Shown: positions 1 to 11,425 of the stretch, one piece after another
How the letters are laid out: every line of letters starts with the position of its first letter
How positions within the stretch are numbered: position 1 is the first letter of the stretch
NCBI GenBank assembly: GCA_911387785.2
Contig: OU426979.1
Coordinates: 50,703,588-50,767,587, forward strand
DNA: 64,000 bases
Source: Aelia acuminata
Lineage: Eukaryota; Arthropoda; Insecta; Hemiptera; Pentatomidae
Reading direction: 5' to 3'
Position numbers and translations under genes: made by a program
Notes under the pieces: generated by a model
Database searches by the model: none
The model's input: the letters and a program-made list of their open reading frames with translations, nothing else
Told to the model about the DNA's origin: nothing

Positions 1-1832
1 GAACGATTAATTAATGTCGTTAAATGATTAAGATACACTTCGAAACCAAAATGATAATTCATGATCATATATTGGATTAATATTAACTAAGATATGAAGA
101 AATAGATATTCAATTCAAAACACCATCAAATATATTATTTGAAATTTCAACTGAAAAAACCAAAATACAATACCAGAAGAAAAGGAGAAGAGGAAAATAA
201 ATGTACATACAAATAAACGTGATTTCTACCACGAAAAATCTAAACACGCGTTTATCGGTACTGCGAGTTCATTTACGCCGATTATTTTGCCCGTCTTGGA
301 AGATAGATACATACATAGCTAGAACTGGTTTAGGAATGGGATTCATATCTTTTTTTTTTTTTCTTCATAGCCCCTTCTTCGTTTTTGTAGAATGGCAGGA
401 ACACGAGGAACTTCTATATTCATATAGAAAAACTCTTTTACTGCAAAAGGTGCATTTTAAGAGTGTTATGTGTCAGTTTATGTGTTAGGTGTCAGTCAGT
501 CACAAATCTGTCTCTGGTGATGGGGCTCACCAGTTTTGTGGTCAGTTGGGTTAAGTAAGCAATTTCTAAGTTAGTCTAATCTGAGGCTGTTGACTGTGAC
601 TGATGGGAAACGTGATTAGAAATATAAACGATTGCCAAGGAATCGGCAAAGCACAGATTCACTAGAATATTCTAGTTCCGTTTTCTATAATGTTTTTTAA
701 GAGTAATAACACCAAGTAAAGAGTAGAATTTGTTTAAAAAAATGAAAAATGATCAAGAACATTATAATTAGAAAAGGAATAGATATATGTGAAAAATAAA
801 TTACTTGAAAAAATATAATTTATCATATTATGATTTCAAAGGTTTAACCAGTAATAAATAAAAGAGAAAGAAAAATAAAATACATTTTTTTTTTTTAATA
901 AAACATCCAATTTCCATAGTTTGGAACAAAATGTAACAGCTATCATTGTGGATAGGAATGGCAAGGCAATTAAAAATATCCTTGTCTGCTTTAGCCACAA
1001 ATCCAGTCCTATATGAGTTGAAGAAAATTTTGTATAAATTTATGATAATATATACATATTATATTTTTAATTTAAGAGAACGAAAAAATCATAAAAAATA
1101 TTAATGGCCTCTATCATTAGCAGATAGGAATGGTAAAAAGCAAGCAAAAAAATATCTTTGTCTGTTAAACCTAAACACTACTCCTGTCCTGTAAGTGTTT
1201 AGGAAAATGTTATATATATCCATTTTAGTGCAATAAATTTCATTATTTTAAATTCACTTCAGAGATTCATGATTAAAAAATATTTCTGATTACAATAATT
1301 TTAATTATTTTGCATTAACCCCTTTTAATACAGTTTTTCAAATAAGGAAAGGAAGATCAAAATATTTTTAACAGCATAAGAACCAAATTAAATAGAGATA
1401 GTAAAGGTTGTTTGAAGAAGGGTTTCTGGTCCAGTTGTTTTACATCTCTCATGCTTGTTATAGATATAAAACTCAGTCTTTCAGATGAAATGTTAACTAC
1501 CATTTATATCTTCTAATATTTGCTACATACCCCCTTAATAATTTGTTTAGAGAGAATTTGACAGAATGATTATTTACTGTAGATATCCTTAAATGACTCG
1601 TTCATAAAACTAACTTAAACTTTGTTCAATGCTATTGTTTCGTTTTTTTACAATTACAACAAAACATTAGAGCTTTTAAACGTTAAACATAAATGATGTG
1701 TGTCCACAAGCGAGGTTTAATTATCAAAATCTTTCAATGAAACTGTAACAATAGGTAAACAAAAAAAATTGTGATTCTTTTAATGTTACATTGACCCTAA
1801 CTCTTATTAAAAACAAAAATTTCCTAAACATT
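1..1832. other. AT-rich noncoding DNA
   Basis: No coding exon, RNA gene or recognisable element was seen. The few short open frames have AT-driven composition and no family signature. Confidence 0.6.
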
Positions 1833-2092
1833 TGAATGGATCCGCCGAAAAATGTTTTAAGTGACAAATATGCAATGTTGAATAATCAGTAAAATAAAAT
1901 CATAGTCTACAGTCATTGTTAGTTCTTTAGGTGAATTTTTTTTCTCATGTGATTTGTTATGTATACTTGTAAAATGACATAATGGAGTACTAAATCATAC
2001 TATGACGTACTATTATACATTTTAATACATTCACCCAAAAGTGCCACTTCGGCAATTTTGTCGCTTAGAACGTTTTTCGGCGGATCCATTCA
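1833..2092. mobile_element. MITE-like element with 36-bp terminal inverted repeats
   Basis: The left end (1833-1868) starts TGAATGGATCCGCCGAAAAA. The complement of the right end (2057-2092) reads the same over 36 bp apart from three transitions. The element is 260 bp long and its AT-rich core has no coding capacity, as expected of a non-autonomous DNA transposon. TTGAATG occurs just outside both ends and may be part of a target duplication, but the boundary is ambiguous. The superfamily cannot be assigned from these ends. Confidence 0.75.
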
Positions 2093-5092
2093 TTGAATGC
2101 AGTTATAATACAAGATTCTTTATCTGTCGACTTTTAATAAAAAAAGTAAACTTAAGTACATTATTAACTTCCATATAAAAATATCAGTAACTTATTAAAA
2201 ATCTACACTTTTATATCAAAAAAGACCAGAACTAAAGATTTATAGAACTTAGATTAATTATATCTTCAAATATGCACAGTTAAATGATTTATTGCGTTGA
2301 AATATGCATTTAGAAATAAACCTAGAATTTCAAATGAACGTTTAAAGTGAAGGATGATAATTATAGGAAAACATTGAAACATCATACAAATGAGGATTGA
2401 GTTTTTCATTACACTGATATTGCACATGAAGTATTTACGCATTACCGCAGAACATAAGTTTTTTTTTATGTCTATAGGCTGTTTTTCTAAAAAAAAAATT
2501 TAGTTTGTTGATATAACAATGGTTCACCACTAGACTAGTTTTACATTATTGCAATGACCCTAATGAGGAAGGCTCTAAATTTTTATTTTAAATTCTTTTT
2601 AATTAAAAACCTCAATTATTCCATTAATATAATTGGAACAAATAGTTCATTCATACTTAATATGAGGGCTTATTTATAAAAATGAATATTCCTTAGAAAA
2701 ACTAATAAAAAAAGTATATCGAAAAAATCTACCACAGATCATAAGACTTCCAAAGAATTAATATAAATATCTTAAAAGAATGACAAACTAATAATTTATC
2801 AGGGGAAAAAATAATTCAAATAAAAAAAGTTATTACTTTTACCATGATCTTTTCAAATAAATGTTACTTGATCATTAGAAAAAAAAAGAAGTGAGTTCCA
2901 AAAACCGCCAATAGGTGGCAGAAGCTTCCAGTTATTATTGACTTCATAAGGTTCACTTAGAGATCCACAGATGTCAGAACAGTCAACATTTTTAACTTTC
3001 AACATGTCTTAAAACATAATAATATATAAAAAATAATGAATAAAAGAACAATATAAAGAACTTATTTGGCAATTTCATTCTATTAAATTTCAATAAATTA
3101 TCCAAAATAACATTATAAACGTTTTTAATAATAAAAGAAACTCTAAAAAGTGTTGACAGTGAAATTATCTATAGTCTTAAAATGGTTCTGTTGAATAGTG
3201 CTTTACAAATAGTTTAGTTTTTTCCAATGTTACACAAAAAATAATGCAGTTCTCTTGGTACAAGAGCACAAATCATCCTGTAATTGTTTTAATAAATGTC
3301 CCTTTATCCCTACTTCAGTTGATTTCTTAATTTTAAGAAACTTAATAGAGAAAATTAAAGAAAAATTTACTGCGTATCTTGTAGTTTTTAAGAAAAAATC
3401 AAACGGGGTAACTGTTTTCATGATACAAATTAGAAAAAACTCATATGCGCTATCTAGCATACACACTACCTCAGTTAAAAACAAGATAATACTTCCTTAT
3501 CATATACTAATAATGCTATTTTGATATTTGCTAGGCTTCATTGCACCCTTCAACATTCATTTGATAAACTTGAACTTAGAAAATAAAGAATGCAATACAT
3601 TTAATTGAATATCGGTCAATATTAAATTGATCTTGAAAAATATATTTAAACCTCCTTGAAAAGAAAGCAACATTTGTGGTTGATTCCAATCTCATGTTAA
3701 CTACTACATAAAAAGAGGGCATTCTTACGTAGGATGATAGCCTTTAGTAACATAGAAAAAATGCTCAGCTCACTGCAGCAAAAAGAATCATCAAACTATT
3801 TGCAATTTATTCACTGTTATTTGATATGGGTGCTCGTCATTTGAGATTATTTCCTCTTTCTCTACCAGTGATGTAATTCAAAGACAAGGTGATTGGTGTG
3901 TCTGTCAACTTGTTTTTTATTGTTCATACACTCTCAAATTCAATATTAATTTTCTTTAATTTACGATTGATTATGAAACAATGCATATTCTTGTTTATTT
4001 ATTTATTTATCTAAACTAACATGTGATTTTACATGAGGATACACTGAAATGCAGAAATTAGATCAGCATCCTAAATTTTAGCAATAAACTAACATAAAAC
4101 ATAGGATGGGATTTTTAAAAAATGTTTCTTGCCAGCGTAAATTTTTAATTATAAAATAATATATAATTATAAAATATCTTATAGTCCATACAAGTTATTT
4201 TTATTTATATATATTAAAGGTAAATGGAAATATGTCAGATTGGTCAAGCCCAATTTTGATTACTTCAATGCTATCGAAAATGATCTAATAAATATTACTT
4301 AAACACAAGGTAATATCTATTCATATTGTATTGTTTATAAAGTACCTTTTTGGTCTGAGATGACATGAACATGGGACAGAGCAGTTCAAATCATGAAATG
4401 AATAAGTTTAGCGATTGAAAAGATTTCCTTATAGATAATTGATAATTATTTCTGTACTATTCAATAATAAAAAAAAAGTCCCTTTACTAAAGCCATAATT
4501 TGAACTTTCTAAACTGTACAGGAATAAATTACAGAAATGTTAACAATTTAGAGTCGTTAAACAAAGACTTTGTTCTGAAGTCTAAAAAGAGACCACAAAA
4601 GTTTTAAAAAAATACTTAATCACTGTCCATTCACCGTTTTAATTTCTATTTCATTTGTATTGTAAACTTTATATAATTTAGTTACATCAAACTATGTGTA
4701 TGCTTCTGAAGTAGTGCGTTTTTGAAATTGAGTTTCATCCTATTTTTTTTAGGGTGCCTTCGTTTATAAAAAATTAAAAGTATACAATTCAAGACCTAAA
4801 GCTAAATATATTGTCAGAGCCAATTCGGCGCTAAATGAGAGACAAACCATCTACAAAAAAATGAATCGCATAAGCAGTCTATAGAAAAACAAATCAATGA
4901 CTGAAATATCATTGGTTTTTTCTTTTCTTTTATAATTATGGGGTCACGAAGGATTACTTCAAATCAAAATAACTTGGTCGATTACGATATGTTCCCTACA
5001 AAAAAAAAATCATTTAGTGACTTTTCTTTTTTTTTATAATTATTTGTCTTTTTTTTTTTAAATTTAATTATAATGAGGGAAGGAAATAATGG
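2093..5092. other. AT-rich noncoding DNA
   Basis: No gene was seen. The overlapping open frames near 3230-3524 and 5188-5557 lie on opposite strands over the same bases and show no conserved motif. A single inverted heat-shock-type half-site pair (AGAAGCTTCC) sits near 2921 and is too weak to call. Confidence 0.55.
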
Positions 5093-5140
5093 TGTCATCG
5101 AATATTCGGATTCGGTGAGCCTTTGTTATTATTATTCTGT
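5093..5140 (+). mobile_element. 3' terminal scrap of an RTE retrotransposon
   Basis: The sequence GTGTCATCGAATATTCGG, then GTGAGCCTTT and a TTATTATTATT tail, parallels the last about 45 bases of the complete RTE at 52466-52518 (GTGTCGGCATCGAACC, then GTTAAGCCTTTATTATT). It appears to be a severely 5'-truncated insertion, which is common for RTE. It is short, so moderately supported. Confidence 0.55.
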
Positions 5141-5989
5141 TTAATGAGGAATCTCATATAAACGATTTGCAGCCAGGAATTTGATTTTCATATGCCACGT
5201 TTTATGGATTCTGTAAAACATTTGCAAATATCTGTAAACACAGCAAAGTCGCATTTAAAAAAAGTGTCTGAATGATCTTTAAAAATGGGCACGATCCATC
5301 TAGTTGAAAATAGGAGACCTGGGTCAAAAAGGTATATAACTTTTGAAAAAAAAATTGAGCTGGTTTTGAAACTAATCGCCTCACAAAAATACAAATACGG
5401 GTTAATAAAACATAAAACGAATCTATATATAAACATACAAGCTTTACAAAGTATGTTGAGTAGAGATCCCCTTCCTGACGCCTTACACTCACACGTCTTT
5501 CTTACTAAAAATTTTTATAAACCCTTCTTATCTTTAAAACGACTTACAATATATTAAATTTATATAAAAAATAGTTTTACAAATCGTTTATATCAAAACT
5601 TCTTCTCGATGCCGTGGAGCTACCTGCCCTATAATCGATAGGTCAATGGCTAATTAGTATAAATGGCTAATACATACCCGTTTGAGGTACATATATATTT
5701 CCGAAAAAAGTAAAAACACCGTGGAAATATATAATAACTTTGAATTCGTTTTCACAGTGATACATCCATAGTGGTTGATAGTGTAGGGTACGCTTTGCGT
5801 AGTATGCAGTCAGCTCCTGATTAACCCATCAGTGGATAGCACAATATTCTCCAGGTAAGCGACAAAATCCTAAATGCTATGTACGGAATAAAAAAAAAAG
5901 TTGGGCTGTTGCCCTGAATAGCCCATAGTCAAGAATTCATTAAATACCTCAGAATACTCAAGGTATGCGTCCCCTGCCTGGTAACAGAA
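5141..5989. other. Noncoding DNA leading into an RT remnant
   Basis: Mostly AT-rich. Bases 5760-5989 may be badly decayed upstream sequence of the R1-like element that follows, since short open stretches such as YALRSMQS occur, but stops and shifts prevent a confident call. Confidence 0.35.
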
Positions 5990-6560
5990 CATTTTACGCC
6001 GTTGGCAAACATCCAGCGAACTATTGCGAGTTACGCGAGCGTATCGGAGTGTTTCTCAGGAGTCGGTGCAAGTCTTCCTCTCGACCTCCTCCTGTGTGTT
6101 ATTGAAATACACTCAAGTGAAACACGCATAAGAGAGAAGGCTCTGCAGTTATGCCGGGAAATCTTTAGGCTAGAATTGACGAGAACCCAAGAAAATGGGG
6201 AATAATAATAAGAGAGTGGAGCATACAACAGAAGAGTGGAACCGGCGTTGGGGACCAGCTTGAAAGAATCTACCTCAAGAAAATACTTCCCTACCGTCCA
6301 GTCGTGCTTGGAAGCCAAATGGGTCCTACCGGATTACTGGCTCTCGCAATCTCTTACAGGGTATGGGTATTTCGAGCCAAGCTCCAGAGCCACGGGATTG
6401 ACCTCCTATTTCCAATCTGTGGGCCCGGAGACTGCAGAGCACGTCCTTGTTGACTGCACCGCCTTTGAGGCTATGAAGGTTAAGTTGCTCGGGATTCTAC
6501 GTTCTCACAGAGTCCGATTTTCCTCAGCTAGTAGCCCAAAATAACCACAAAATTTTAAAG
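5990..6560 (+). pseudogene. C-terminal remnant of an R1/I-type non-LTR reverse transcriptase
   Basis: This is a decayed end of a non-LTR retrotransposon polyprotein. In one frame (6002-6205) the sequence reads like the region after the RT domain: IASYASVSE, then LPLDLLLCVIEIHSSETRIREKAL, resembling the 'RAYRTVS...GLPPLDLL...REKA' segment of R1-like proteins. A second frame (6236-6544) has LSQSLTGYGYFEP and ETAEHVLVDCTAFE, resembling the family's C-terminal 'LTGHGCF...C..C...TAEHTLxxC' Cys/His motif, although the first cysteine pair is lost. The two parts lie in different frames, joined near 6205-6235 by a stop and a shift. The patch is clearly more GC-rich than its surroundings. It is non-functional. 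The R1 versus I/Jockey assignment rests on remembered motif style. Confidence 0.6.
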
Positions 6561-8122
6561 ATTTCGTGTATGGATGATAGACAGGACACGGCCCGGCCCA
6601 CTTCAATATTGGACGAAGGAGACCAGCCGTGCCTAGAAGCCAACCGGACTGAGGAAATGAAGCCTACCGGCCTGAAGTTCAAAATGTTTTTATATTTATA
6701 TAGCAGCAGAGAGATGCAGACATGCCTAAGATTTTTCCGTGCTATAATGAAAATGATTTGTCACTCGAGGTCACTTTGCATTTCGTTTTTAAAAAGTTTG
6801 ATTCATTAATGTATCAAAACGTTGCTATCATATCGCTCATCCAATGCTATAGTACGAAGCTAAAAAAACAAAAACGATATTTTTGAAGAGCTAATTAAAG
6901 TCTCTTCTTTTCCCTATATCTCCTTATATTCCTAGATATCCGCAGAAGATGTCAGCTTTATACACTTGTTTAAATGTTTCAGAAATGATCTCTATCACAG
7001 TCTTGCCCGCCGATAGTAAAGGAAAAATAGAAGGTAAATCGTAAAAAAAAAAAAAAAAGGAAAAAGAAATTATGAGTTAGACCAGATCTTGCATTTGAGA
7101 GTGGTATGTTAAGAAAATGTGATGAATACATATTATACACATATGAATACATACATATTAAGCTTATTGTAAAAAATATCACATCCAGTTACACTATGTA
7201 TGTAGTACCTAGGTAAGACAGCTTAAAAAAAAAAAATGTAAAATTTGGAACTCAGAATCAGTAAAACATAATTCAATAGTGACATAGTGATACTTTTTCG
7301 TTTTAGTTTTTTTAACCTAATTACGTAAAATTGATTCCAGCAAGTTTATTAAATACTGAAAATAATTAAAAGTTGTACATTGCATTCATCGAACAACTAA
7401 GGAACTTAGAGCATAAAATATGAAAAATAGGAATTTCGTATGGCACTCACTAGTTTACACACCTTGTATACCTACAGTTAAACTTTTTAAATTACTGCGA
7501 ATAAACATCGAATATAATAACTGCAGATAACCAAGAAATAATGAATTCGTCAAATACAATTCAAAAAGTGCGGATATAATAAATATAACATTACTCATTT
7601 TGTGAAACAATAAAAAATACAATTAAAAGTCAAGACGCAATTAAATTACAACATAAATAAACTTCTTCAATATATTTGTTCCTAGGGCCAATATGATTGT
7701 TTAATATATATATTGATGTTTGCTATACTTCAATTAATCCTGCTCTATTCAATTTGCTTGTTAAATTAAAAAAATATCAACTGAATTAAATCATAAAAAA
7801 ATAATTGTAAATCACGAGTTATGTACGTACTGTATTAGGCAACACCTATAAGTTACCCATTCTTTTACTAAATAAGTCTTAATTATTTTTACGAGTCGAA
7901 AAAATAAAACTTAAAATATCCTTTAATGTATAATAATGTAACACTTCTGTGGGTTAACAAATATTTATTGAATGAAAATATAACAATATCAATGCCAACG
8001 AATTATAACAAAATAAATGTCCGAGCAGGTTAAAAAAATTATAACTTTATAGCACACAAAACATATGGCTTGAGCTTCACAGTCAAGACAAAGATAAGAC
8101 TAATTGGCCCAGTCACTCGCTC
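6561..8122. other. Noncoding DNA
   Basis: No gene was identified. Bases 7920-8100 lie downstream of the minus-strand heat-shock-type promoter. Read on the minus strand they contain no open frame resembling a heat-shock protein, only AT-rich sequence with AATAAA near 7970. Confidence 0.5.
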
Positions 8123-8190
8123 CTTATATATAGTAGTAAAAGGAACCTTCTGGAAGGTTCGAGGTCGTTGCGGAAGCTTCCAGGTCTTCG
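8123..8190 (-). promoter_or_regulatory. Heat-shock-element cluster and TATA box (orphan hsp-type promoter)
   Basis: Bases 8142-8160 read GGAACCTTCTGGAAGGTTC, four contiguous alternating GAA/TTC units at exact 5-bp spacing, which is the canonical trimeric HSF binding array. A further GAAGCTTC pair at 8173-8180 keeps the same 5-bp phase (15 bp on). Read on the minus strand the array is followed about 10 bp later by TATATATAAGG (8133-8123), the order found in arthropod hsp70-class promoters. A start site would be expected near 8095-8100, where the minus strand reads TTAGTC. No heat-shock coding sequence follows within the next kilobase, so the transcript would be noncoding, or this is a relic promoter. 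Confidence 0.6.
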
Positions 8191-8334
8191 TCGTTTAAAC
8201 CTAGGCCGATACACGTGCTCCAACGGCTATTTCGTTTTAACAAAAAGTTTGGGATTTTAAACCATATGTTTTTTTCATTCGACGATTTAACGTTACAATA
8301 TTAGTAAGTGTTCTGAACAAGTTATGCCGATCAT

Positions 8335-8490
8335 TCGATTCTGGTTGGCAACGTTGATGAAAGCCGGTCAAGAACATGCACTGGAACTAAATACAGATAA
8401 GACAAAATAGCTGTAGAAACGGTGACCATTTTGGCGATATTGAAGTAGAGGAGAAAACTTTTGAAGCTGTGGAAAAGGGATATCGAGCAT
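8335..8490 (+). mobile_element. RTE reverse-transcriptase fragment
   Basis: Bases here match the RT region of the complete RTE at about 51770-51905: GTTGATGAAAGCCGGTCAAG corresponds to GTTGATGAAAGCCGGACAAG, followed in both by AGATAAGACAAAAT (here ending in a stop) and by a shared GAGGATTT/GGCGATATT stretch. It is short and internally deleted with an in-frame stop, so it is a dead scrap. Confidence 0.75.
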
Positions 8491-8606
8491 TTAAACGTTA
8501 AAATCAATATTGCAGCATTTAAAGCATTTAAACGTTTAGAATATTAAAATCAATATTGAACGATTATTAATGAGAAATCTGTTTATCATGTGGAATGATT
8601 TCCGTT

Positions 8607-8970
8607 ATGGGGATATACAGCATTTCCACGTCTGTTGTAATCATCTACACGTCAGATGTAACCTTGTCCAAGTCAATTGTAATAATTTCGAAGTCAAATG
8701 TAACTTTTTCCAAATCAATTCCAAGCTTCAATGATGGGGAAATAAAGAATATTATTTATGTTTTAATTAGAAAGTAATTATTTTAATTTCTTTAAGGATG
8801 CCCATCTTTGATTAAAGAATTGATTAATTGAGTCCTTCAAACAAATAAATTCAAATAATTATTTTTAAATAAAAAGGAAAATAAACCATAATATTTAGAG
8901 ATTCATTCAAGCCTGAAAAAGGTTATATTTGACTTGGAGAAGGTTACAATAACCGTGGAAATGCTATAAT
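8607..8970. repeat. 21-bp tandem repeat with a distant inverted copy
   Basis: Four 21-bp units run from 8630 to 8713. They begin GTCTGTTGTAATC, GTCAGATGTAACC, GTCAATTGTAATA and GTCAAATGTAACT, and a partial fifth follows. A complementary copy lies at about 8905-8965 (reverse strand GCATTTCCACGGTTATTGTA, then CTCCAAGTCAAATATAACC). The block could therefore fold back or mark the ends of a small element. Because the period is a multiple of three, one frame shows a 7-residue periodicity (SDVTLSK, SIVIISK, SNVTFSK), which I read as a by-product rather than a protein. Confidence 0.6.
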
Positions 8971-10130
8971 AATATGATCTGTAATTCGATAAAGAAAATT
9001 GGCGAAAACTAAAATGAAACGTAAAAGTAGGACGAACCTTGAAGGACCTAATTTAAAATATCAATACTAATTTTACATTTTTATCAATAATTTAATATTA
9101 ATAATAATGTAATTTACATTATTACATTACAACCTTTCCGAATACAAGTCAAGCTTGAAATTTTTTCAAATCACTAACATTTTAATACTTAAAATATTAC
9201 AATCTAATGAAACACCTTTTTAACGTTTTTGTAATGCTGTGAATATATGCATGTAATATATCCACACAACCCGCCTTCTCCCATAAATACTAAATTAACA
9301 AAAAAATTTCAAACAAATTTACGGCATTAATAATAATAAAATAATTTAATAATCCATGCAGCATTCAAGTTTAAAAAAAAAAGAATAAAAAATTAATTCT
9401 TTTCTTTCCTCCCTAGCATCTGGTGTGAATTTTAAATATAATTTTTAAGAGATTGATTAATAACAGGCTTAACACTAGGATATTTACTAAAACTAAGAAT
9501 TAAATAATTTTTAATTACAGATAAATAAAAGCGGTTGGTTGCTTAGATAAATAGAAAAAGGGATAGTAACAAGGACGGTGCGATATTTCTGGCTGTCACA
9601 TTCTCTTTTCACAATCGCAGAATACAAAACGACAGCTTCACAAAAGATAAGCTAAAATACAGCATTCTCACTAAATACCGCCTTCATTTCAGGGAAATAT
9701 TCCGATAAAAAAAAAGGAGTTGGTAGTTCAAAGAAAAATTATATGTACAGTTTATCTAAAATCATCCAATGATAAATTATAATTCCAATCATTTTTAAAA
9801 TACGAGATGTATCAATATTTTTTTTTTAACTTCACACCTTTATTTTCACTTGTCAAAACTATGAGATATCAACTGTGTAATGTTGAAATTTTTATGGATG
9901 AGGGAACACAGTGTTCTATAGCACATCCAGGTCTTGTTTCAGTAGAGATCTCTCACACAACTCCTTTTCAGTCGTCACATTTAAGTCGTCAGTCGTGGTA
10001 CGTAATTAAAAAGTCTGTTGTTATGACCGTGTAATTTGATATGAAAGCCGAAATAGATGATTCTAATTTATTCGTAGATAGTGGTAATTGAAATCAGTAT
10101 GTAGTGTTAAATTACTAACATACAAAATTG
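8971..10130. other. AT-rich noncoding DNA
   Basis: Nothing recognisable was seen on either strand. Confidence 0.5.
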
Positions 10131-10375
10131 CGTTCGTTGTTGTTTATCACTTTATGCTAGTTAGGCTAATTGGACGATGCTGTGTGTCCTTAATTTTGCC
10201 TATCCAGGTACAATTAGGATAGGGATCTTTAACGAGTACCTGACATCGTACAGGCTCGGGACCTATATTTTACGTTCTATCCAAGGACTATTTTCCTAAA
10301 AAATCCTAGGGCTTCCTCAGGACGTGAACCCGCAACATTTAGTATTGTAAGTTGAGGTGCGCTCGTTATTAGTTG
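10131..10375 (-). mobile_element. tRNA-headed SINE, family B
   Basis: On the minus strand it runs from a tRNA-like head containing GCGGGTTCACGTCC (a B-box-like element) through CCTAGGATTTTT into a body with GAGCCTGTACGATGTCAGG, GATCCCTATCCTAATTG and CATCGTCCAATTAGCC. It ends in an A/C-rich tail. The same body occurs at 40166-40378 and 30238-30338, and the same head at 29128-29205, which defines a dispersed family. It is diverged and inactive. Confidence 0.75.
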
Positions 10376-11348
10376 AATGATTTTAGATTGAAAAGTTTGT
10401 AGTTTTTGTATATTTTTTGCTTAACCATTAATTAGTGAGGGGTATATATTTCTCACGTGATTTCTCACTTCCTGTTCACACATCATCGCAAATTCAGTTC
10501 CTATCATAATTGCATCCATTATAGCTCCGTTGTCTAACATCTAGTTTACTTGACTGCTGTGTGTCGATTAATTTCGCCTAAAAGTGTCTTGTCTCATCTC
10601 ATATAATCACGATTTCACCAACCATTTCAAGATTAACCAGCAACAACAGAAACAAAAAAACTGAACAGTTGAAATGAAAACAAATACAAAACATTATCTC
10701 CAAATACCAAACATGACTTTGGATTTCAATATAAAAGCCAATGTAATAAATTTGATTTATATCGTTAAATGTAGAAATAAATATGAAACATAGAAGTTAT
10801 ACACTCCACCAAAGCAACAATCTTTCGATAGAACAAATAAACAAATGCTTTAATTTGTTGAATTTAACTCTCATTGTTAACTAATTTTGGTTTTTCATTT
10901 TAATTGAAGACCAGGAAAAGTGATGATCCTTCAGATTAGAGTTACTAAATAAAAGACGGGTGTTCCTTTGTTAATTCCTTATGTTAGTTTATTCCTAGTT
11001 AATTCCTTTGGATAAGAATTCCAATCGACAACATAAAATGAACGCTCTAAACTTATTACGAAATTTTTCAACATCCCTTTGTTACAGCTGAAATATTGAA
11101 AAACATACCTGCAAAAATTCAGAGGCTGTATGCTATCTCTAAATTAGGGTTGGAAGATAGTAGCTTCCCTTTTTTCGCAGATTCAAAATTCAATGGATAA
11201 TTTCAACTCATTAAATTAAATTCAGTTACCTACCTATTATTTGAAACTTACAGAGTTATAAATTTTGAGATATATAAAAGATAAAATGAAAAACGAATTT
11301 ATTCGATCTTTAAAGAATTATTTACATATTTACAAAAGTAATGAAAAA
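10376..11348. other. AT-rich noncoding DNA
   Basis: No gene seen. On the minus strand, near 11103-11120, TTTTTGCAG|GTATGT resembles a weak splice-type junction. Confidence 0.5.
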
Positions 11349-11425
11349 ATCGTCGTCCCCATGATAACGTAACGAATGTGCAACTAAAAACCTATGCATA
11401 TTCGTTACTTTAGCATGGTGACGAT
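11349..11425 (+). ncRNA. Pre-miRNA-like hairpin (candidate)
   Basis: The 77-nt segment folds into one stem. The 5' arm 11349-11382 pairs with the 3' arm 11395-11425 around a 12-nt loop. Paired blocks are ATCGTC, CCATG, TAA, GTAACGAAT, a G-U pair and TGCA, broken only by single mismatches and one 3-nt bulge, giving about 28 pairs. Length, bulge pattern and loop size fit animal miRNA precursors. The complement would also fold. No known miRNA seed was recognised, so this is a structural call only. Confidence 0.35.

Noticed and set aside
2885..2960. Second heat-shock element
   Set aside because: Only one inverted GAA/TTC pair, no array and no TATA context.
7100..8095. hsp70 coding sequence behind the heat-shock promoter
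   Set aside because: No ATG frame of useful length or Hsp70 motif on the minus strand in this interval.
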